Below, in pieces: positions 17,751 to 28,699 of a stretch of 64,000 nucleotides of DNA (its first letter is position 1; the number at the start of each line of letters is the position of its first letter). Where the stretch lies: contig NZ_JAPDHZ010000002.1 of the NCBI RefSeq assembly GCF_029525555.1, forward strand, positions 2,145,868-2,209,867, written 5' to 3'. The DNA comes from Cohnella ginsengisoli (GTDB lineage: Bacteria; Bacillota; Bacilli; Paenibacillales; Paenibacillaceae). A program made the position numbers and the translations under genes. The notes under the pieces are model-generated. The model saw only the letters and a program-made list of their open reading frames with translations. It did not search any database and was not told the DNA's origin.

Positions 17751-18963
17751 TTAGCCCACGCCTACAAAACGGTCTCTTGCCGCCCCCATTCCGACGATAA
17801 ACAGCAAGACAGAAGCGCCCAGCAAGATGAAAAGCGGCGGATTCCAGCTATTTGTCGCATCATGCAGATAGCCGATGAGAGCGGGACCTGTCGCGGCCAG
17901 AAGATAACCGACGGATTGGGCCATACCGGACAGTTCCGCCGCTTGATGTGCATGCTTCGTACGCAAGCTGAAGAACATCATGGACAAGCTAAAGGCGAAG
18001 CCTACGCCAATTCCGAGTAGAATCATCCACAACAAAATGGCGGCGGAGCTTCCGTAGAGCAGTCCAAGCGTTCCCGTAATAAGCAAAAGGCTTGTGATCA
18101 TCACCAACCCAAATTGGTTTGACATCCGTCCGGCAATAACGGGAACGATAAACGTAAATGGCAGCACGACGAACTGCATGATGGAGAGGTACCAGCCGGA
18201 TTGGCTCGCGTCAATGCCTAACTGAATTAATATTTCAGGCAGCCAGGCAATCAACACGTAGAAAACCATCGACTGTATCCCCATGAACAAGGTTACTTGC
18301 CAAGCAACAGGAGAACGCCACACGTTCACATGATGACTGACCGTCAGACGGCTCGTCGTCGCTTCATGCTTGGGTTGATGATTTCTTAATTGGGTTAACC
18401 AGCATAAGATCGAGACAAAACTAAGTATTCCCCATATCCCCAATGCGCCCTGCCATTTCAGCCCTGCGTTCGAGGCGAGCGGCACGCTGATCCCCGATGC
18501 AATCGCTCCGCATAAGTTCATCGATATGGCATAGACACCGGTCATGGAGCCAATCCGCTTCGGAAAATCCCGTTTAATTAAGCTCGGCAGTAGTACGTTG
18601 CAAACGGCGATGGCGAATCCAAGAACGGCAGTTCCGATATACAGATTGGCGGCACCGTAGAATGAACGGATGACAATACCGACTGTCAAAAAAGATCAGC
18701 GCGATCAAAATCGTGCGCTCAAATCCATATCTTCGTCCTAGTTTGGGTACAAGAGGCGATAATAAAGCAAAGGTAAGCAGCGGTACCGTCGTTATCAAGC
18801 CCGCCAATGTATTGGAAATATGAACCTCATCCTTAATTAGACTCACCAAAGGACCGACCGAAGTTAATGGCGCTCGTAGATTAGCCGCAATAACGATGAT
18901 GCCGAGTATGAGCAGCCCCACAGAAGAGGGCACGGCCGCTTTTTTAATTTGTCTGTCCTGCAT
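17751..18963 (-). CDS. MFS transporter, CynX/NimT type (one apparent frameshift)
   Basis: About 400 residues and twelve hydrophobic segments when joined. The first part (LLILGIIVIAANLRAPLTSVGPL, the hallmark of the CynX subgroup of the major facilitator family) ends in the A6 run at 18688-18693; the remainder resumes at FLTVGIVIRSFYG and continues normally to the C-terminus. CynX relatives move cyanate, 2-nitroimidazole or other small organics; the substrate here is unknown. The XRE-cupin regulator gene lies 200 bp upstream on the same strand and may control it. One base removed restores the full protein. Confidence 0.82.
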
Positions 18964-19087
18964 TCCCCTGCCTCCTTCCTTATCGACAACAACGCAATCT
19001 CGTTCGCGCGAACAAGTTGAGTATATTATAGCATGTTATATTTAACAATAATTATTTTATAATATACCGTGGTGCATTAAAAAATAA

Positions 19088-19132
19088 AAAAACAACCCTG
19101 AAAATCCTGTACGGATTTCGGAGTTGTTTTTA
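19088..19132. terminator. Rho-independent terminator
   Basis: AAACAACCCTGAAAATCC pairs imperfectly with GGATTTCGGAGTTGTTT around TGTAC, with A-rich and T-rich flanks. It follows the XRE-cupin gene on the minus strand and separates it from the MFS promoter, which has AT-rich -10-like sequence near 19060. Confidence 0.8.
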
Positions 19133-19165
19133 AAAAGCAGTCATCAATAGGGGGTGTCTTCGTCA

Positions 19166-19732
19166 TCAAAGGCCATATTTTAAGGAAATATGGAGCACCG
19201 CTTCGCGATCCGTAGAATTGGTGTAAGCGTGAGGGCAATCCGCACGAAAACTGATCGTGTCATATTGATTCAACGTATACACCTCTCCATTGACTTGAAT
19301 TTCAACGGAGCCGGTCATTACGGTCGCAATTTCAGTTGTATTTACATGATGACCTTCAGGATAGTACGCGCTATTGGGCTGCAGGTACGCCCGGCACATT
19401 TCGATATCGCTGCTTGCGTTTTTGAATATGGGTTCGATGGTCCAATTTTTCTGATCGTTCGAAAATCGCATGCCTTCGCCCGCCCGATACAGGCTGACGG
19501 ATTCCTCGGATTTAAACAAGGCAAACAGCGGCAAGGAGATGCCTTTCGAAATTTTCCAGATGATCCCCAAGGTCGGATTCGTCTCGCCGCGTTCGATGTT
19601 CCCCAGCGTCAATTTGCTTACGCCCGTTAACGCCGCCAAGTCGTCCAAGCTCATGTTTTTTTCTTTTCTGTACTTCTTTAAGGCGCCGCCGATTTGCAAT
19701 ACCATTTGCCTGGATTCGTCGACTTCATCCAT
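19166..19732 (-). CDS. XRE-family regulator with C-terminal cupin sensor
   Basis: 188 residues: helix-turn-helix (IGGALKKYRKEKNMSLDDLAALTGVSKLTLGNIERGETNPT), then a small cupin domain with YYPEGHHVNTTEIATVMTGSVEIQVNGEVYTL and FRADCPHAYTN. This architecture is typical of repressors controlling adjacent transporter or catabolic genes through a small-molecule ligand. The MFS gene downstream on the same strand is the likely target. Confidence 0.9.
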   Translation of the reverse strand: MDEVDESRQMVLQIGGALKKYRKEKNMSLDDLAALTGVSKLTLGNIERGETNPTLGIIWKISKGISLPLFALFKSEESVSLYRAGEGMRFSNDQKNWTIEPIFKNASSDIEMCRAYLQPNSAYYPEGHHVNTTEIATVMTGSVEIQVNGEVYTLNQYDTISFRADCPHAYTNSTDREAVLHISLKYGL

Positions 19733-19901
19733 TCCCTGTTCACCTCAACTCTAAACGATTACAGTTAGTATATGATTTCTAAGGCACCTTTTCCATACGG
19801 TCCGGCTTGGCGCCCCCCCCTCGATTCCATTCGAAAAGTTTTTTCGAACATTCCGTAACGAAAACTCCAATACCGATACTTATGTAGTGGGAGGTGAGTC
19901 G

Positions 19902-20402
19902 ATGGAGAGTATGGAGCAGCTGTACGAGAACTATGCGCAAACCGTTTACCGGTATTTATATAGCCTTACGCAGAACGCCGATCTGTCGGAAGAGCTGACG
20001 CAGGAGACGTTCTATCAAGCGATGAAAACCATCCATCAATTCCGCGGCGAGTGCAAGCTGTCCGTATGGCTGTGCCAGATCGCCAAGCGGGCCTGGTATA
20101 AAGAGCTCAATAAAAATAAACGGAAGCCTTCCGTCTCCTTGGATGAGCTGGAGATCCCCCTCCCTGTTAATCGGGACCCAGAGAAGGATGTCTTGCGAAA
20201 CGAGGATAAGCTCGCCATGTTCCGAACGCTTCATCAATTGGACGCCAAGACCAAAGAAGTCATGTACCTTCGTCTATCCGGCGAACTGAGCTTCGCCGAG
20301 ATCGGCGACATACTAGGCCAGAGCGAGAATTGGGCACGAGTCACCTTCTACCGCGGCAAACAAAAGATGGCGAAAGGAAGATCCGAATGGAGCCGAGATT
20401 AA
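19902..20402 (+). CDS. ECF-type RNA polymerase sigma factor
   Basis: A 166-residue sigma factor with region 2 (YRYLYSLTQNADLSEELTQETFYQA) and region 4 (KEVMYLRLSGELSFAEIGDILGQSENWARVTFYRGKQKM), no sigma-1.1 and no sigma-3. ATG 19902 follows GGGAGGTG; an upstream in-frame GTG at 19887 overlaps that site and is rejected. The 3' end overlaps the anti-sigma gene by 16 bp, the usual translational coupling. The likely autoregulated promoter lies in 19840-19885. Confidence 0.92.
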   Translation: MESMEQLYENYAQTVYRYLYSLTQNADLSEELTQETFYQAMKTIHQFRGECKLSVWLCQIAKRAWYKELNKNKRKPSVSLDELEIPLPVNRDPEKDVLRNEDKLAMFRTLHQLDAKTKEVMYLRLSGELSFAEIGDILGQSENWARVTFYRGKQKMAKGRSEWSRD

Positions 20403-21049
20403 ATTGCGAGATCGTGCAAGATCTGTTGCCCAACTATATCGAAGGATTGACCGGCGAGTCGACGAACAAGTCCATTCAAGCGCATCTGGCCGACTGCGAA
20501 AACTGCAGGAAAGCGTTGGAGCAGATGACGCGGGATACCCAAGGCATTAAAGGGGCTCCGCCCAAACAAATCAACTTCATGAAAAAAATCAAACGCAGGC
20601 AGTGGCTCATCGCAAGCGTCAGCGTCGCGATCGTCGCCGTGCTCTTGATCGGCGCTTATTATCTGTTCGGAACGAGAGACTTCCCGGTACCGGCGAGCGA
20701 TGTGAAGGTTAGCGACGTGTATCGGACGAATGACGGTACGGTCCACTTTCGCGTCACCGCCCATGTGAAGGGCTTTGTAAGCCGCGTGTCCACGCACGGC
20801 AATAAGCATACGGAAATCTATCGGATTTACGAGCATCGGCAGCTGTTTTCCATGGAGAAGGAAAGCGTCGTAGCCTTGCCCGAGAACTGGTTGTCGACCA
20901 AGAACGCGAACACGAATCTGGAGAAGACGGGCATCTATTTTGAAGGAATCGATAAGAACGATCGGATCGTCATCTGGGAAAAGGACATGACGGTCCCTCC
21001 GGCCACCGCCGAACAGGAAGAAGCGTACCGGAAATATCTCGGAAAATAA
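20387..21049 (+). CDS. Zinc-finger anti-sigma factor (membrane)
   Basis: 220 residues. The N-terminal zf-HC2 domain contains NCEIVQDLLPNYIEG and HLADCENCRKALEQM (His-x3-Cys-x2-Cys plus the upstream Cys). After a basic stop-transfer (KKIKRRQW) there is one transmembrane segment (LIASVSVAIVAVLLIGAYYLF) and an extracytoplasmic sensor domain of about 130 residues. It should sequester the sigma factor encoded by the overlapping upstream gene at the membrane. The signal is unknown. Confidence 0.9.
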   Translation: MEPRLNCEIVQDLLPNYIEGLTGESTNKSIQAHLADCENCRKALEQMTRDTQGIKGAPPKQINFMKKIKRRQWLIASVSVAIVAVLLIGAYYLFGTRDFPVPASDVKVSDVYRTNDGTVHFRVTAHVKGFVSRVSTHGNKHTEIYRIYEHRQLFSMEKESVVALPENWLSTKNANTNLEKTGIYFEGIDKNDRIVIWEKDMTVPPATAEQEEAYRKYLGK

Positions 21050-21059
21050 ACCAAATGAC

Positions 21060-21104
21060 AAAGGCGGCCGAAGACCGGGAAACAAGTCTTGGGGCCGCCG
21101 CTTT
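21060..21104. terminator. Hairpin between the anti-sigma and DHFR-like genes
   Basis: AAGGCGGCC pairs with GGCCGCCGCTT, extended by GAAGAC/GTCTT around a short loop. It lies 10 bp after the anti-sigma stop and between convergent genes. Confidence 0.65.
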
Positions 21105-21131
21105 GAATGCGTTTAACGCTGTTAAATCCGT

Positions 21132-21687
21132 TTATCGTTCGTCAAGCCGATAGATCAGCTGCACAACGCCCGAGGAGAACGATCTCGTGTCCACCCTTTT
21201 TTAAATTCAGCCGCTGCCGGACATCGACGAACAAAGGCTTTCCTTCTCCCAATACGACGGGATGAACGGATAACCTGAATTCATCGACCAGTCCTTGACG
21301 AATAAACGTCGTAATCAGACTCGCTCCGCCATACAGCCAGATGTCTTTGCCGGGATTATTCTTGATCCGATCGACTTCTTCAAGGAGATTGTCGTTGATG
21401 AATACGGCTTTTTGGTCGGTTCCCTTTTGCGTCCTGGAAAATACGTACTTCTCTTTACGATGGACCATTTCCCAAAATTGTTTTTCGGCTTCTCCCGACT
21501 CCTTTTCCGGCGCGAATTGTCCCCATAAGTCATAGCTTTTTCTGCCGTAAAAAATCGTATCGATTGAATTCAAAAACTGATCGAACCCCATCTCGGGGTC
21601 CATGATGCACCAATCGACTTCGCCGTTTTTCCCTTCAATAAACCCGTCCAGCGTAACGGCCAAATCCAGTATGATTTTTCGTTTCAC
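21132..21687 (-). CDS. Dihydrofolate reductase-family protein (RibD C-terminal type; one apparent frameshift)
   Basis: 185 residues when joined. N-terminus KRKIILDLAVTLDGFIEGKNGEVDW, active-site-like FYGRKSYDLW, NADPH-site IWLYGGASLITTFIRQGLVDEFRLSVHPVVLGEGKPLF: the YyaP/YwjB-like branch of the RibD C-terminal/DHFR fold. The last 25 residues are shifted by one extra base in the T6 run at 21197-21202; the correct frame ends VVQLIYRLDER at a stop at 21132. The natural substrate is uncertain. Confidence 0.85.
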
Positions 21688-21765
21688 GCTTGTCTCTCCT
21701 TTCGTTCATCTACCTCCCATTATAAGGTTCATATATGTCATCTTGTGTCGTATTAATACCTGCAG

Positions 21766-22674
21766 CTAGTCCACTAATAAAGGTTGAACCGCGTTCCAGG
21801 TCTCTTCTCCAACCCTGACGCCCGTAAAAAGATGAGTCGCCCCACCGTACTCGTCGAAGAGCAGTTGGGGACGCTCTCTGCGGTCCGCTAACGTAATGAC
21901 CCCATCCTCCCGAACCAGGCTGTGGTCATAAGCGATTACCGATTCATGGGGACGCCAACCGGTTAAACCGTCGTCCGACACGAGATGAACGCCATACCGT
22001 TCATAGCCGGAAACGCTGCCTCCGTTATCTTCGAGAATCATCTCGAACCGCCCGCCACGGCTGAACAAGAATGGATCCTCCAGCTTTTTACCGGGTACAA
22101 GATCCTCTTGGACCACCCGATACGCCCCATTGAAGGCTTCCGCCTCAGCCATTCCGATCCTCATGTACGGCCCATGCCGGAAGGCCAGAAGCACGCGGCC
22201 GTCCGGACCGATCCAGGGAGCCGGATTATTGGAATCCGGCATAAGCGTAAGAGAGTCGCTTGTCCGAACCCAAGGGCCTTCGATAGACCTTGAATACGCG
22301 TAGCCGATCGCTCTCGTCTCCGTGGCCGGGCTCCTCGCCCCCAGGTAATACAGAATATATTGATTCCCATGCCGCACGATCGCCGGGTTGTGAACCATCT
22401 GCGCGTCCCAATGCCCGCCCCCTCTTCCGCGCAAGACCACTTCGACGAAGGTATAGGGGCCCTCCGGCTTTTCGGCGATCGCCCTTACGATCTCCGAATG
22501 CGTGCGGTACCCGTCGGGAAAACCGGTCTCGACCGGCCACCTTGAAGCGAACATGTGGTAGTGGCCGTCTTCCGCCTTCACAACGCTGCCGCACCATATG
22601 TAATAGCCGTCCATGCGAAATCCGCCGTCCTTCGGCATAGGCAGAAGCCGGCTTCGAAAGGTCATCGCCATCAT
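21766..22674 (-). CDS. GH43-like five-bladed beta-propeller glycosidase
   Basis: 302 residues. Five repeats of the pattern seen in clan GH-F/GH-J propellers: an early DGYYIWCGSVVKAEDGHYHMF, HWDAQMVHNPAIVRHGNQYILYY in the second blade, IGPDGRVLLAFR in the third, LEDPFLFSRGGRFEMIL in the fourth and LVSDDGLTGW in the fifth. The position of the catalytic acids was not fixed. No signal peptide, so the enzyme is cytoplasmic and acts on imported oligosaccharide. Start ATG 22674 follows GGAGG; an extension to 22704 is unlikely. It sits downstream of the LplA-type binding-protein gene on the same strand and belongs to that transport operon. Confidence 0.75.
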   Translation of the reverse strand: MMAMTFRSRLLPMPKDGGFRMDGYYIWCGSVVKAEDGHYHMFASRWPVETGFPDGYRTHSEIVRAIAEKPEGPYTFVEVVLRGRGGGHWDAQMVHNPAIVRHGNQYILYYLGARSPATETRAIGYAYSRSIEGPWVRTSDSLTLMPDSNNPAPWIGPDGRVLLAFRHGPYMRIGMAEAEAFNGAYRVVQEDLVPGKKLEDPFLFSRGGRFEMILEDNGGSVSGYERYGVHLVSDDGLTGWRPHESVIAYDHSLVREDGVITLADRRERPQLLFDEYGGATHLFTGVRVGEETWNAVQPLLVD

Positions 22675-22746
22675 ATGTCCTCCTTTTGCATTCATGCGCT
22701 TCAAAGTAAAGGAGGAGGCCCGACAAACAAGCCTCCTCCCGTTGTC

Positions 22747-24240
22747 CTATTCCTTTTTCACAAGCGTGTATTGCGCATTGTACTCTTCGATGACTTTGTC
22801 GCCGCCGCCTTTTGTCCATTCCTCGACGGCTTTGTTCCAACCGGCTTCGTCGATCTCGCCCATGATGAATTTGGTTCTCGCATCGTTAATAATTTTAGAC
22901 AGCTGTTCTCCTTTTTCCGTTTGCGTATCGGAGGTAAACGGATTCACGGCGCTTACGACTGCGAGCGGAGCGTTACCGCTGATCATCTTCTTGGCCTTGG
23001 CTACGACCGGCGTATCTCCGTCCATCGGATCGAATACGCTCAAGAAGACCATCAGCTGATTCAACGGGTTAACTTCGGCATTATAGAGATCCTGATTGGT
23101 GATTTTACGAACATTGTTTTCCTTCGTATGGTGAACCCCTTCGATTCCGTATACCAGAAGATCTCGGATCGTTTGGTCGCTCAGCTTGTCGAAGAAACCC
23201 AGAATCTCCTTCAGCTCCGCCTCGGTCTTCACGCTCGATTTAGGGAACATCATGACACCGCCATAACCGGGCGCACCGGGCGTCTTCTCTCCTGCCGGAC
23301 CTTGAATGCGGGATACGACATCAAGCTCCGCTTTCGGGTTGGCGCTGGCGAGGTCCTTGTATTTCGCCCAGACATCGTCAACGGCGCCGAACTTGACCCC
23401 CCGCCTTGCCCTGATTAATGTTCGGGCTGCCGTCTTTGGTAATGGCGAAATCGCTGTTCATCAGCTTCTCGTCGTAAAGCTTTTTTAAACCAATTAAGCG
23501 TTTCGACATATTCTTTCGTCATGAAGGCCGGCGTGACTTTATCGTCCACGATCCCCCACTCGTTGAAGCCCCCCGTTGTAGACGAGTATGTCGTTGAAGG
23601 CGCCCAAGCCTGCCTCCAAACTTAGACCAAACGTGTCATTCTTCCCGTTCTGGTCCGGATCTTGCGTCGTAAACGCCTTCAGGACGTTGTAGATATCGTC
23701 GACGCTCTTCGGCGGCTGCAAGCCCAGGTTGTTCAACCAATCCTTGCGGATAACGAAACCGTCGCGCGTTAGCGGACGATAGCGATACAGCCCGTACACT
23801 TTGCCGTCGATGGATATGTTATTAAGCACGTCCTTGTTGAGCTTGCTCAGGTTCGGATAATCTTTGAGATACGGCCCTACTTCCCAGAATTGACCGCTTC
23901 TTGCTCCGTTAACAATGTAGGATGCTTTATTATTGATGACCGTCAGAACCTTTGGCATCGAGCCTGAAGAAATCGTAATACTCAGCTTATCGTCATAGGC
24001 TACGCTTGGGACCCAGGTTAGCTCCAGTTTGGACTTGGTATACGCCTCTATTTTCTTCACAACCGCATTGTCCGGCTTGATCGGCTCGGTCGTGAACTGC
24101 GGAACCAGGATGGAGATCGTCGGAATCCCGCTTGCTCCCTTTCCGCCCTCCTTCGTACCGGCACATGCCGCCAATAGACTCCCCGCCAACGCCAACGTAC
24201 TGACAACCGCCAGCACGCGAGTCACTTTCCGTCTGCTCAT
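22747..24240 (-). CDS. LplA/YtcQ-type oligosaccharide-binding lipoprotein (three apparent frameshifts)
   Basis: About 495 residues when joined. The N-terminus (RRKVTRVLAVVSTLALAGSLLAAC) is a lipoprotein signal with lipobox LAAC. The mature part has the family features VVKKIEAYTKSKLELTWVPS, IDGKVYGLYRYRPLTRDGFVIRKDWL and a C-terminal GGVMMFPKSS to NPLNQLMVFLSVFDP stretch. Breaks fall in C6 at 23569-23574, T6 at 23481-23486 and C6 at 23397-23402; removal of one base at each gives a continuous frame. It captures the oligosaccharide for the permeases encoded just upstream. Confidence 0.85.
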
Positions 24241-24297
24241 TTCTGTTGCCCCTCTCTTTCTCCACTTTTAATTTATCAGTAAATACCCTTACGGATA

Positions 24298-25177
24298 TTA
24301 ACCTTTCACGGAACCAAGCAAGATCCCTTTTGTAAAATGCTTTTGCAAAAATGGATAAACGAGCAGAATCGGAAGGGTTCCGATCACGATCACGGCCATT
24401 TTGACAGAAGCGGACGGCACGACAAACTCCCCCCGAGAATTGGGACGAGTCTCCGATCCCGCCCGAAGCCAGAATGACAATCTGGCGGAGCAGCACCTGG
24501 ATCGGATATTTCGCATAATCATTGATATAAAGAATCGCGCTGAAGTAATTGTTCCAGTTGCCCACTGCGTAGAAGAGCGCGAAAGTGGCGAGCGCCGGCG
24601 TCGAAAGCGGGAGGACGATTCTCCACAGGATCGCTGCGTCGTGGCAGCCGTCGATCTTGGCGGCTTCCTCAATGCCGTCCGGAAGCTGCTGGAAGAAATT
24701 TTTCAAGATGATCAGATTAAACGCGCTGATGGCCCCCGGAATGACTAAGGCTGCATAGGTATCGAGCAGGCCGAGGGATCTCACGACGATAAAAGTCGGG
24801 ATGAGCCCGCCGCTGAACAGCATCGTAAAGATGACCATGATCAGAATCGGCTTCCGCGCCGCAAAATCTTTTCTGGCCAGCGGGTAAGCCATAAGGGAGG
24901 TCATCAGAAGGTTGAAGATGGTTCCCGCTACAGTGACCCCTACCGTGACCCACAGACTGCGCAGAATCGTCGACGTAGAGAACATGTAGCGATACGCATC
25001 CAGCGTAAGCCGTTTCGGGATCAGAAAAAATTCATTGGACGCGATCTGTTCATTCGGAGCCAGAGAGCCGGCCAATACATAGATGAAGGGGACGAGGGTA
25101 ATCAAGGAGATCAAGAGCAGGAGCATCAAGTTCGTTCCATCCAGTATTCGACCGCTCCACGACGAACGTTGAGGCAT
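24298..25177 (-). CDS. ABC sugar permease, LplC/YtcP type (one apparent frameshift)
   Basis: 293 residues when joined; six transmembrane segments. It carries the permease EAA loop in GIEEAAKIDGCHDAAILWRIVLPLSTPAL, the ATPase contact. The break is in the C6 run at 24429-24434; the last 40 residues resume as VPSASVKMAVIVIGTLPILLVYPF..GSVKG, the standard C-terminus of this family. ATG 25177 overlaps the stop of the upstream permease (TAATG), so translation is coupled. No ATPase gene is present; such CUT1 systems often share an MsmX-type ATPase encoded elsewhere. Confidence 0.9.
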
Positions 25178-26085
25178 TAGTAGATTCCTTCCTCTCCCCA
25201 TTTACGGGCTCCGTAGTTCGCGGCAACGACCAATACCAGGCTGATGACGGATTTAAACAGTCCAATCGCCGCGCTATAGCTGAAATTGCCTTGCAGGACG
25301 CCAGAGGTATAGACATAGGTGTCGAACACTTCCCCGACATCCCGGTTCAGACTGTTCAGCATGAGAAAAATCTGCTCGAACCCGTTCTCCATGAAGCTGC
25401 CCAGTCTTAGAATCGCCAGGATAATGATCGTGCTTCGTATGGCCGGAAGGGTGATGTGCCACATCTGTCTGAAGCGATTCGCCCCGTCCAGCTTGGCGGA
25501 TTCGTAGAGACCCGGATCGACGCCGCTGATCGCCGCCAGGAAAATAATCGTTCCCCAGCCCGTCTCTTTCCAAATGACTTCCAGCGTGATCATCGGTCGG
25601 AACCAGCCGACGCTGCCCAGAAAAGGAATCGGATCTGCCCCGCCCATGGACAACCAATTGTTAACGATGCCATCCTGCGTCGTGAAGAACATATACGCCA
25701 GTCCCACGACGACGACCCATGACATAAAGTGCGGAATATAAATGACCGTTTGAATGACCCGCTTCATCCATTGAATGCGGAGTTCATTTAACATCAAGGC
25801 GATGAGAATAGGCAGCGGGAAGAAGAACACAATGTTGTAGAGCGAAAGGACGAATGTGTTCCTCATCAGCATCCAGAAGGCCGGCTCATGGATGAAACGG
25901 TCAAAATGCTTCAAGCCAACCCATTTGCTGTGAGCGATGCCCAGAAACGGCTGATAATTCTGAAAGGCAATCACCAGGCCCGTCATGGGCAAGTATTTGA
26001 AAATGACAAAATAGAGAATGCCCGGTGTGACGAGCAAATACAACCATCCTTGCTTGCGCAATTGCCTGTTCCAAACGGTTAACAA
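25177..26085 (-). CDS. ABC sugar permease, LplB/YteP type
   Basis: About 302 residues with six transmembrane segments. It starts RQLRKQGWLYLLVTPGILYFVIFKYLPM, contains FQNYQPFLGI and the EAA-loop region GVDPGLYESAKLDGANRFRQMWHITLPAI, and ends ANYGARKWGEEGIY, a signature of LplB-like proteins. The start is TTG 26085, directly after GGGAGGTGA; the open frame further upstream to 26580 runs through the regulatory region and the end of the araC gene and is not coding. It is the first gene of the transport operon (permease, permease, binding protein, GH43-like). Confidence 0.92.
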   Translation of the reverse strand: MLTVWNRQLRKQGWLYLLVTPGILYFVIFKYLPMTGLVIAFQNYQPFLGIAHSKWVGLKHFDRFIHEPAFWMLMRNTFVLSLYNIVFFFPLPILIALMLNELRIQWMKRVIQTVIYIPHFMSWVVVVGLAYMFFTTQDGIVNNWLSMGGADPIPFLGSVGWFRPMITLEVIWKETGWGTIIFLAAISGVDPGLYESAKLDGANRFRQMWHITLPAIRSTIIILAILRLGSFMENGFEQIFLMLNSLNRDVGEVFDTYVYTSGVLQGNFSYSAAIGLFKSVISLVLVVAANYGARKWGEEGIY

Positions 26086-26096
26086 GTGACTCACCT

Positions 26097-26350
26097 CCCT
26101 TTTGGTTCGCTTTTGGTTCGCCCGATCTCTGTGGTTCCGGCGGTTACAAACCGATTCTAGATGCCTCCGGCGATGCCCGTCGATGCTCATAACTGGACTA
26201 AACCCGTCGAAGCCAGGCCGATGTTCATTTGCGGACCTTCCTGCACAGAAAGAAACCAATAGGAAACGTATCGAGGGATACATAAAAAAAAAGCCGAATC
26301 GGCAAGGATTCGACGGTCTTAGCGTTATCCGACGGGACGATTGTCCCGAT
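26097..26350 (-). promoter_or_regulatory. Operon regulatory region, copy 1 of a 250-bp duplication
   Basis: Contains the end of the araC gene, its terminator and the promoter/leader of the transport operon. It is about 80% identical to 32308-32556, which precedes the CBM-GH39-like gene; long exact blocks include CGATGCCCGTCGATGCTCAT. The retained promoter region suggests both transcripts answer to the same regulator. Confidence 0.75.
26283..26316 (-). terminator. Terminator of the membrane AraC gene
   Basis: On the minus strand GTCGAATCC pairs with GATTCGGC around a short loop, followed by a T9 run. It lies 9 bp beyond the araC stop, and a near copy (with T7) is in the duplicated segment at 32486-32518. 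Confidence 0.75.
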
Positions 26351-28603
26351 ATTGGCCTGGCGTTATTCCCTCCATCTTTTTGAAATAGCGAATGAAATTC
26401 TGAGGGCTGTGATACTTGAGCTTCTCGGCAATCTCGGCAATTTTCATATCGGTATTCATTAGCCAATCCTTCGCCATGGAGAGTCGGTACTGCGCCAAAT
26501 AATCGCTGTAGTTGATGCCCGTTCCTTTCTTGAATACCCGTCGCAAGTAGTCGGCATGGTAGTTTAACTTCTTGGAGCACACTTCGAGCGTCAACTCTGT
26601 ATCGAATCCCTCATGGATCATCTGCAGCATGGCATTTGATATTTTGGTTACCTGCTGTTCGGATCGTTCGGACATGTCCTTCAGGATCGGTCCGATGATG
26701 CTGCTCCGGAACCAGACTTCGACCTCCGCCTGTCCGTCCAGCTCGAATAATCGTTCAAAGGTCGTTTTCGTATCGTGTCCCTGCAGCATGCCCCACTGAT
26801 GCGGCGCCAGTTTCATGATATCGATGAGGAGCCTGACCAAAGCAAACTGAATCTCTCGGACCGAATTCGCTTTATAGATGTCGCTTACCAGCTCATGCAA
26901 GGTGGAATCGGCGCTTGCGGGATCCCGATTCTCAATCGATTCGATCAACTCCAGCTCCAGGTTGTCCGGATAAGGCCGAACCTCGGCTCGAGCCGGCATG
27001 ACATCCTGGAAGAACAAGACCCTTCCTTCTCCGAAGTTTATCGGATCCTGCAAGGCAAAGGTGCTTTCCCGATAGGCCGCGGCCATGTCGGACAAGCCGC
27101 CATATTCGGAGCTGATGCCTACGCTTACGCTAAGCTGCAGGAACTGAAGTACGGCGCGTTGTATACGCTCCACGATGCCGGAAGCCCTTTCCTTAAACGT
27201 CAGGGACCCTGTCTCCAGCTTGAGCACCGCAGTGACCGCGCGCTCCATGCAAATGGGCGGAAAGGCCTGATCCTCAGCCAGAAGTTCGCCTACGATATTC
27301 TGCACCGCGAACATAAGCAGGTCGAAATCCTTCGGTTCGTATTTGGTCCTCGGCAGGGAATCGATTTGTACCGAAACGATGAAGAAGGTAGCCGCTTCAG
27401 GCGGCGTGATATACTTGGCGAGCTCTTCCCAATCGGACCTTTTCATATGACCGGTCAGGAGCCTGAACACCGTGTAGTCGCGGAGCTGGGATTGCTGTCG
27501 CGCGGTTCTGTCCCTCAGGTCCGATTCCGTCTGCATTAAAGCAGTCAGCCGATTCCCGACAATTAAAAGCTCGTCCGAATGATCCCTCAGGTCGCGGCCT
27601 CCCCCCGGTTGAAAGCTTGTACAGCCTTCGGATCGGCGAATACATATTTCGCGACAGCGCTATGGCAAGCGCCCCGGTAACGAGCAGAATGCCCAAGCAG
27701 AGAGCGAACGTCGTCCATCCGATCGTTCGAACGTCCTGTGTCATCGTTTGGACGTAGGAAACCGAGACGTACATCCACCCGTTATATGCGGATTCGCGAT
27801 AAATGCACACCACTTCCCGACCGCCAAGTTCGGCGTGAAAGAGCCCGGCATTGGACGCGCCCCGCATCTCCGATAGCCAGTTGGCCGGAAGTGTCCCCTC
27901 CAGCCCGGCAACCGGCCCGGAAGCCGTCAGGATGCTCCCCTTCTGATCGGCGATCATCAAGATCCCGCCGTCGCCGCCTGCGAGCGAAAGCCATTTTTGC
28001 ATCTGATAGTCGGGAATTTGCGCTTCCACGATAATCGAAGGCTTCCGGCTATAGATCGGAAATTTTTTGACGAGTCGAACCATAGAAGGTCTGAGCTTCC
28101 CGATGCCTTCTCCGCCGACGCTCCCTTCCGACACCCAGAACGAGCTTTCGCTGCGCGACGCATAATCTTGAAAGCGCTGCGTATTCTGAGCCTCGCTTAA
28201 TCGAATCATCGACTGATTGTCGATCATCCACGCTTTATTCAGATTCACCAATACCACATCGCTGACGCCCATCTCGAATGACTGTATGCCCGATAACCAG
28301 CTTGTCAAATCGGCGAAAAAGTCAAAGTTGCTCCCTACCAGCTCTTTGGTGGCAGCCGCCACAAGCCCGTGGGAGTTCATGAACTGGGTCATCGAATAGT
28401 CCACCATGGTGAGTATTTGTTCGATGCGCAATTGAAATTGCGTCAACGACTGCTCCGACACGCGGTTCACTTTCTCTTGAAGCTTATTCGAATAGAGCGT
28501 ATTGGACACATAACCCAAGATGAGAACCGGGAGCGCTCCGATTAAGCAACTGTACAGAATGAGACTTCTAACGAAGCGGGGGAATTTTGATCAGACGCTC
28601 CAT
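26325..28603 (-). CDS. Membrane-anchored AraC-type regulator with extracellular sensor (two apparent frameshifts)
   Basis: About 755 residues when joined. N-terminal membrane anchor (LIKIPRFVRSLILYSC.., LIGALPVLILGYV), an extracytoplasmic dCache-like sensor of about 230 residues, a second transmembrane segment (IGWTTFALCLGILLVTGALAIAL) leading into RNMYSPIRRLYK, a cytoplasmic linker, and a C-terminal AraC domain (TLEVCSKKLNYHADYLRRVFKK, IAEIAEKLKYHSPQNFIRYFKKMEGITPGQYR). It likely senses an extracellular or transported saccharide and activates the adjacent transport operon. Breaks in G5 at 28578-28582 and C6 at 27601-27606. ATG 28603 follows AAGGA-rich sequence. Confidence 0.88.
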
Positions 28604-28699
28604 TCCTTAACCTTCCTTCAACACTTTGTCTACGCTGTTATTTCGCGACGGTCGGGCCAAAACCCTGTTTCGTCTCATCGGGGTTCGATCTCTTCAGTA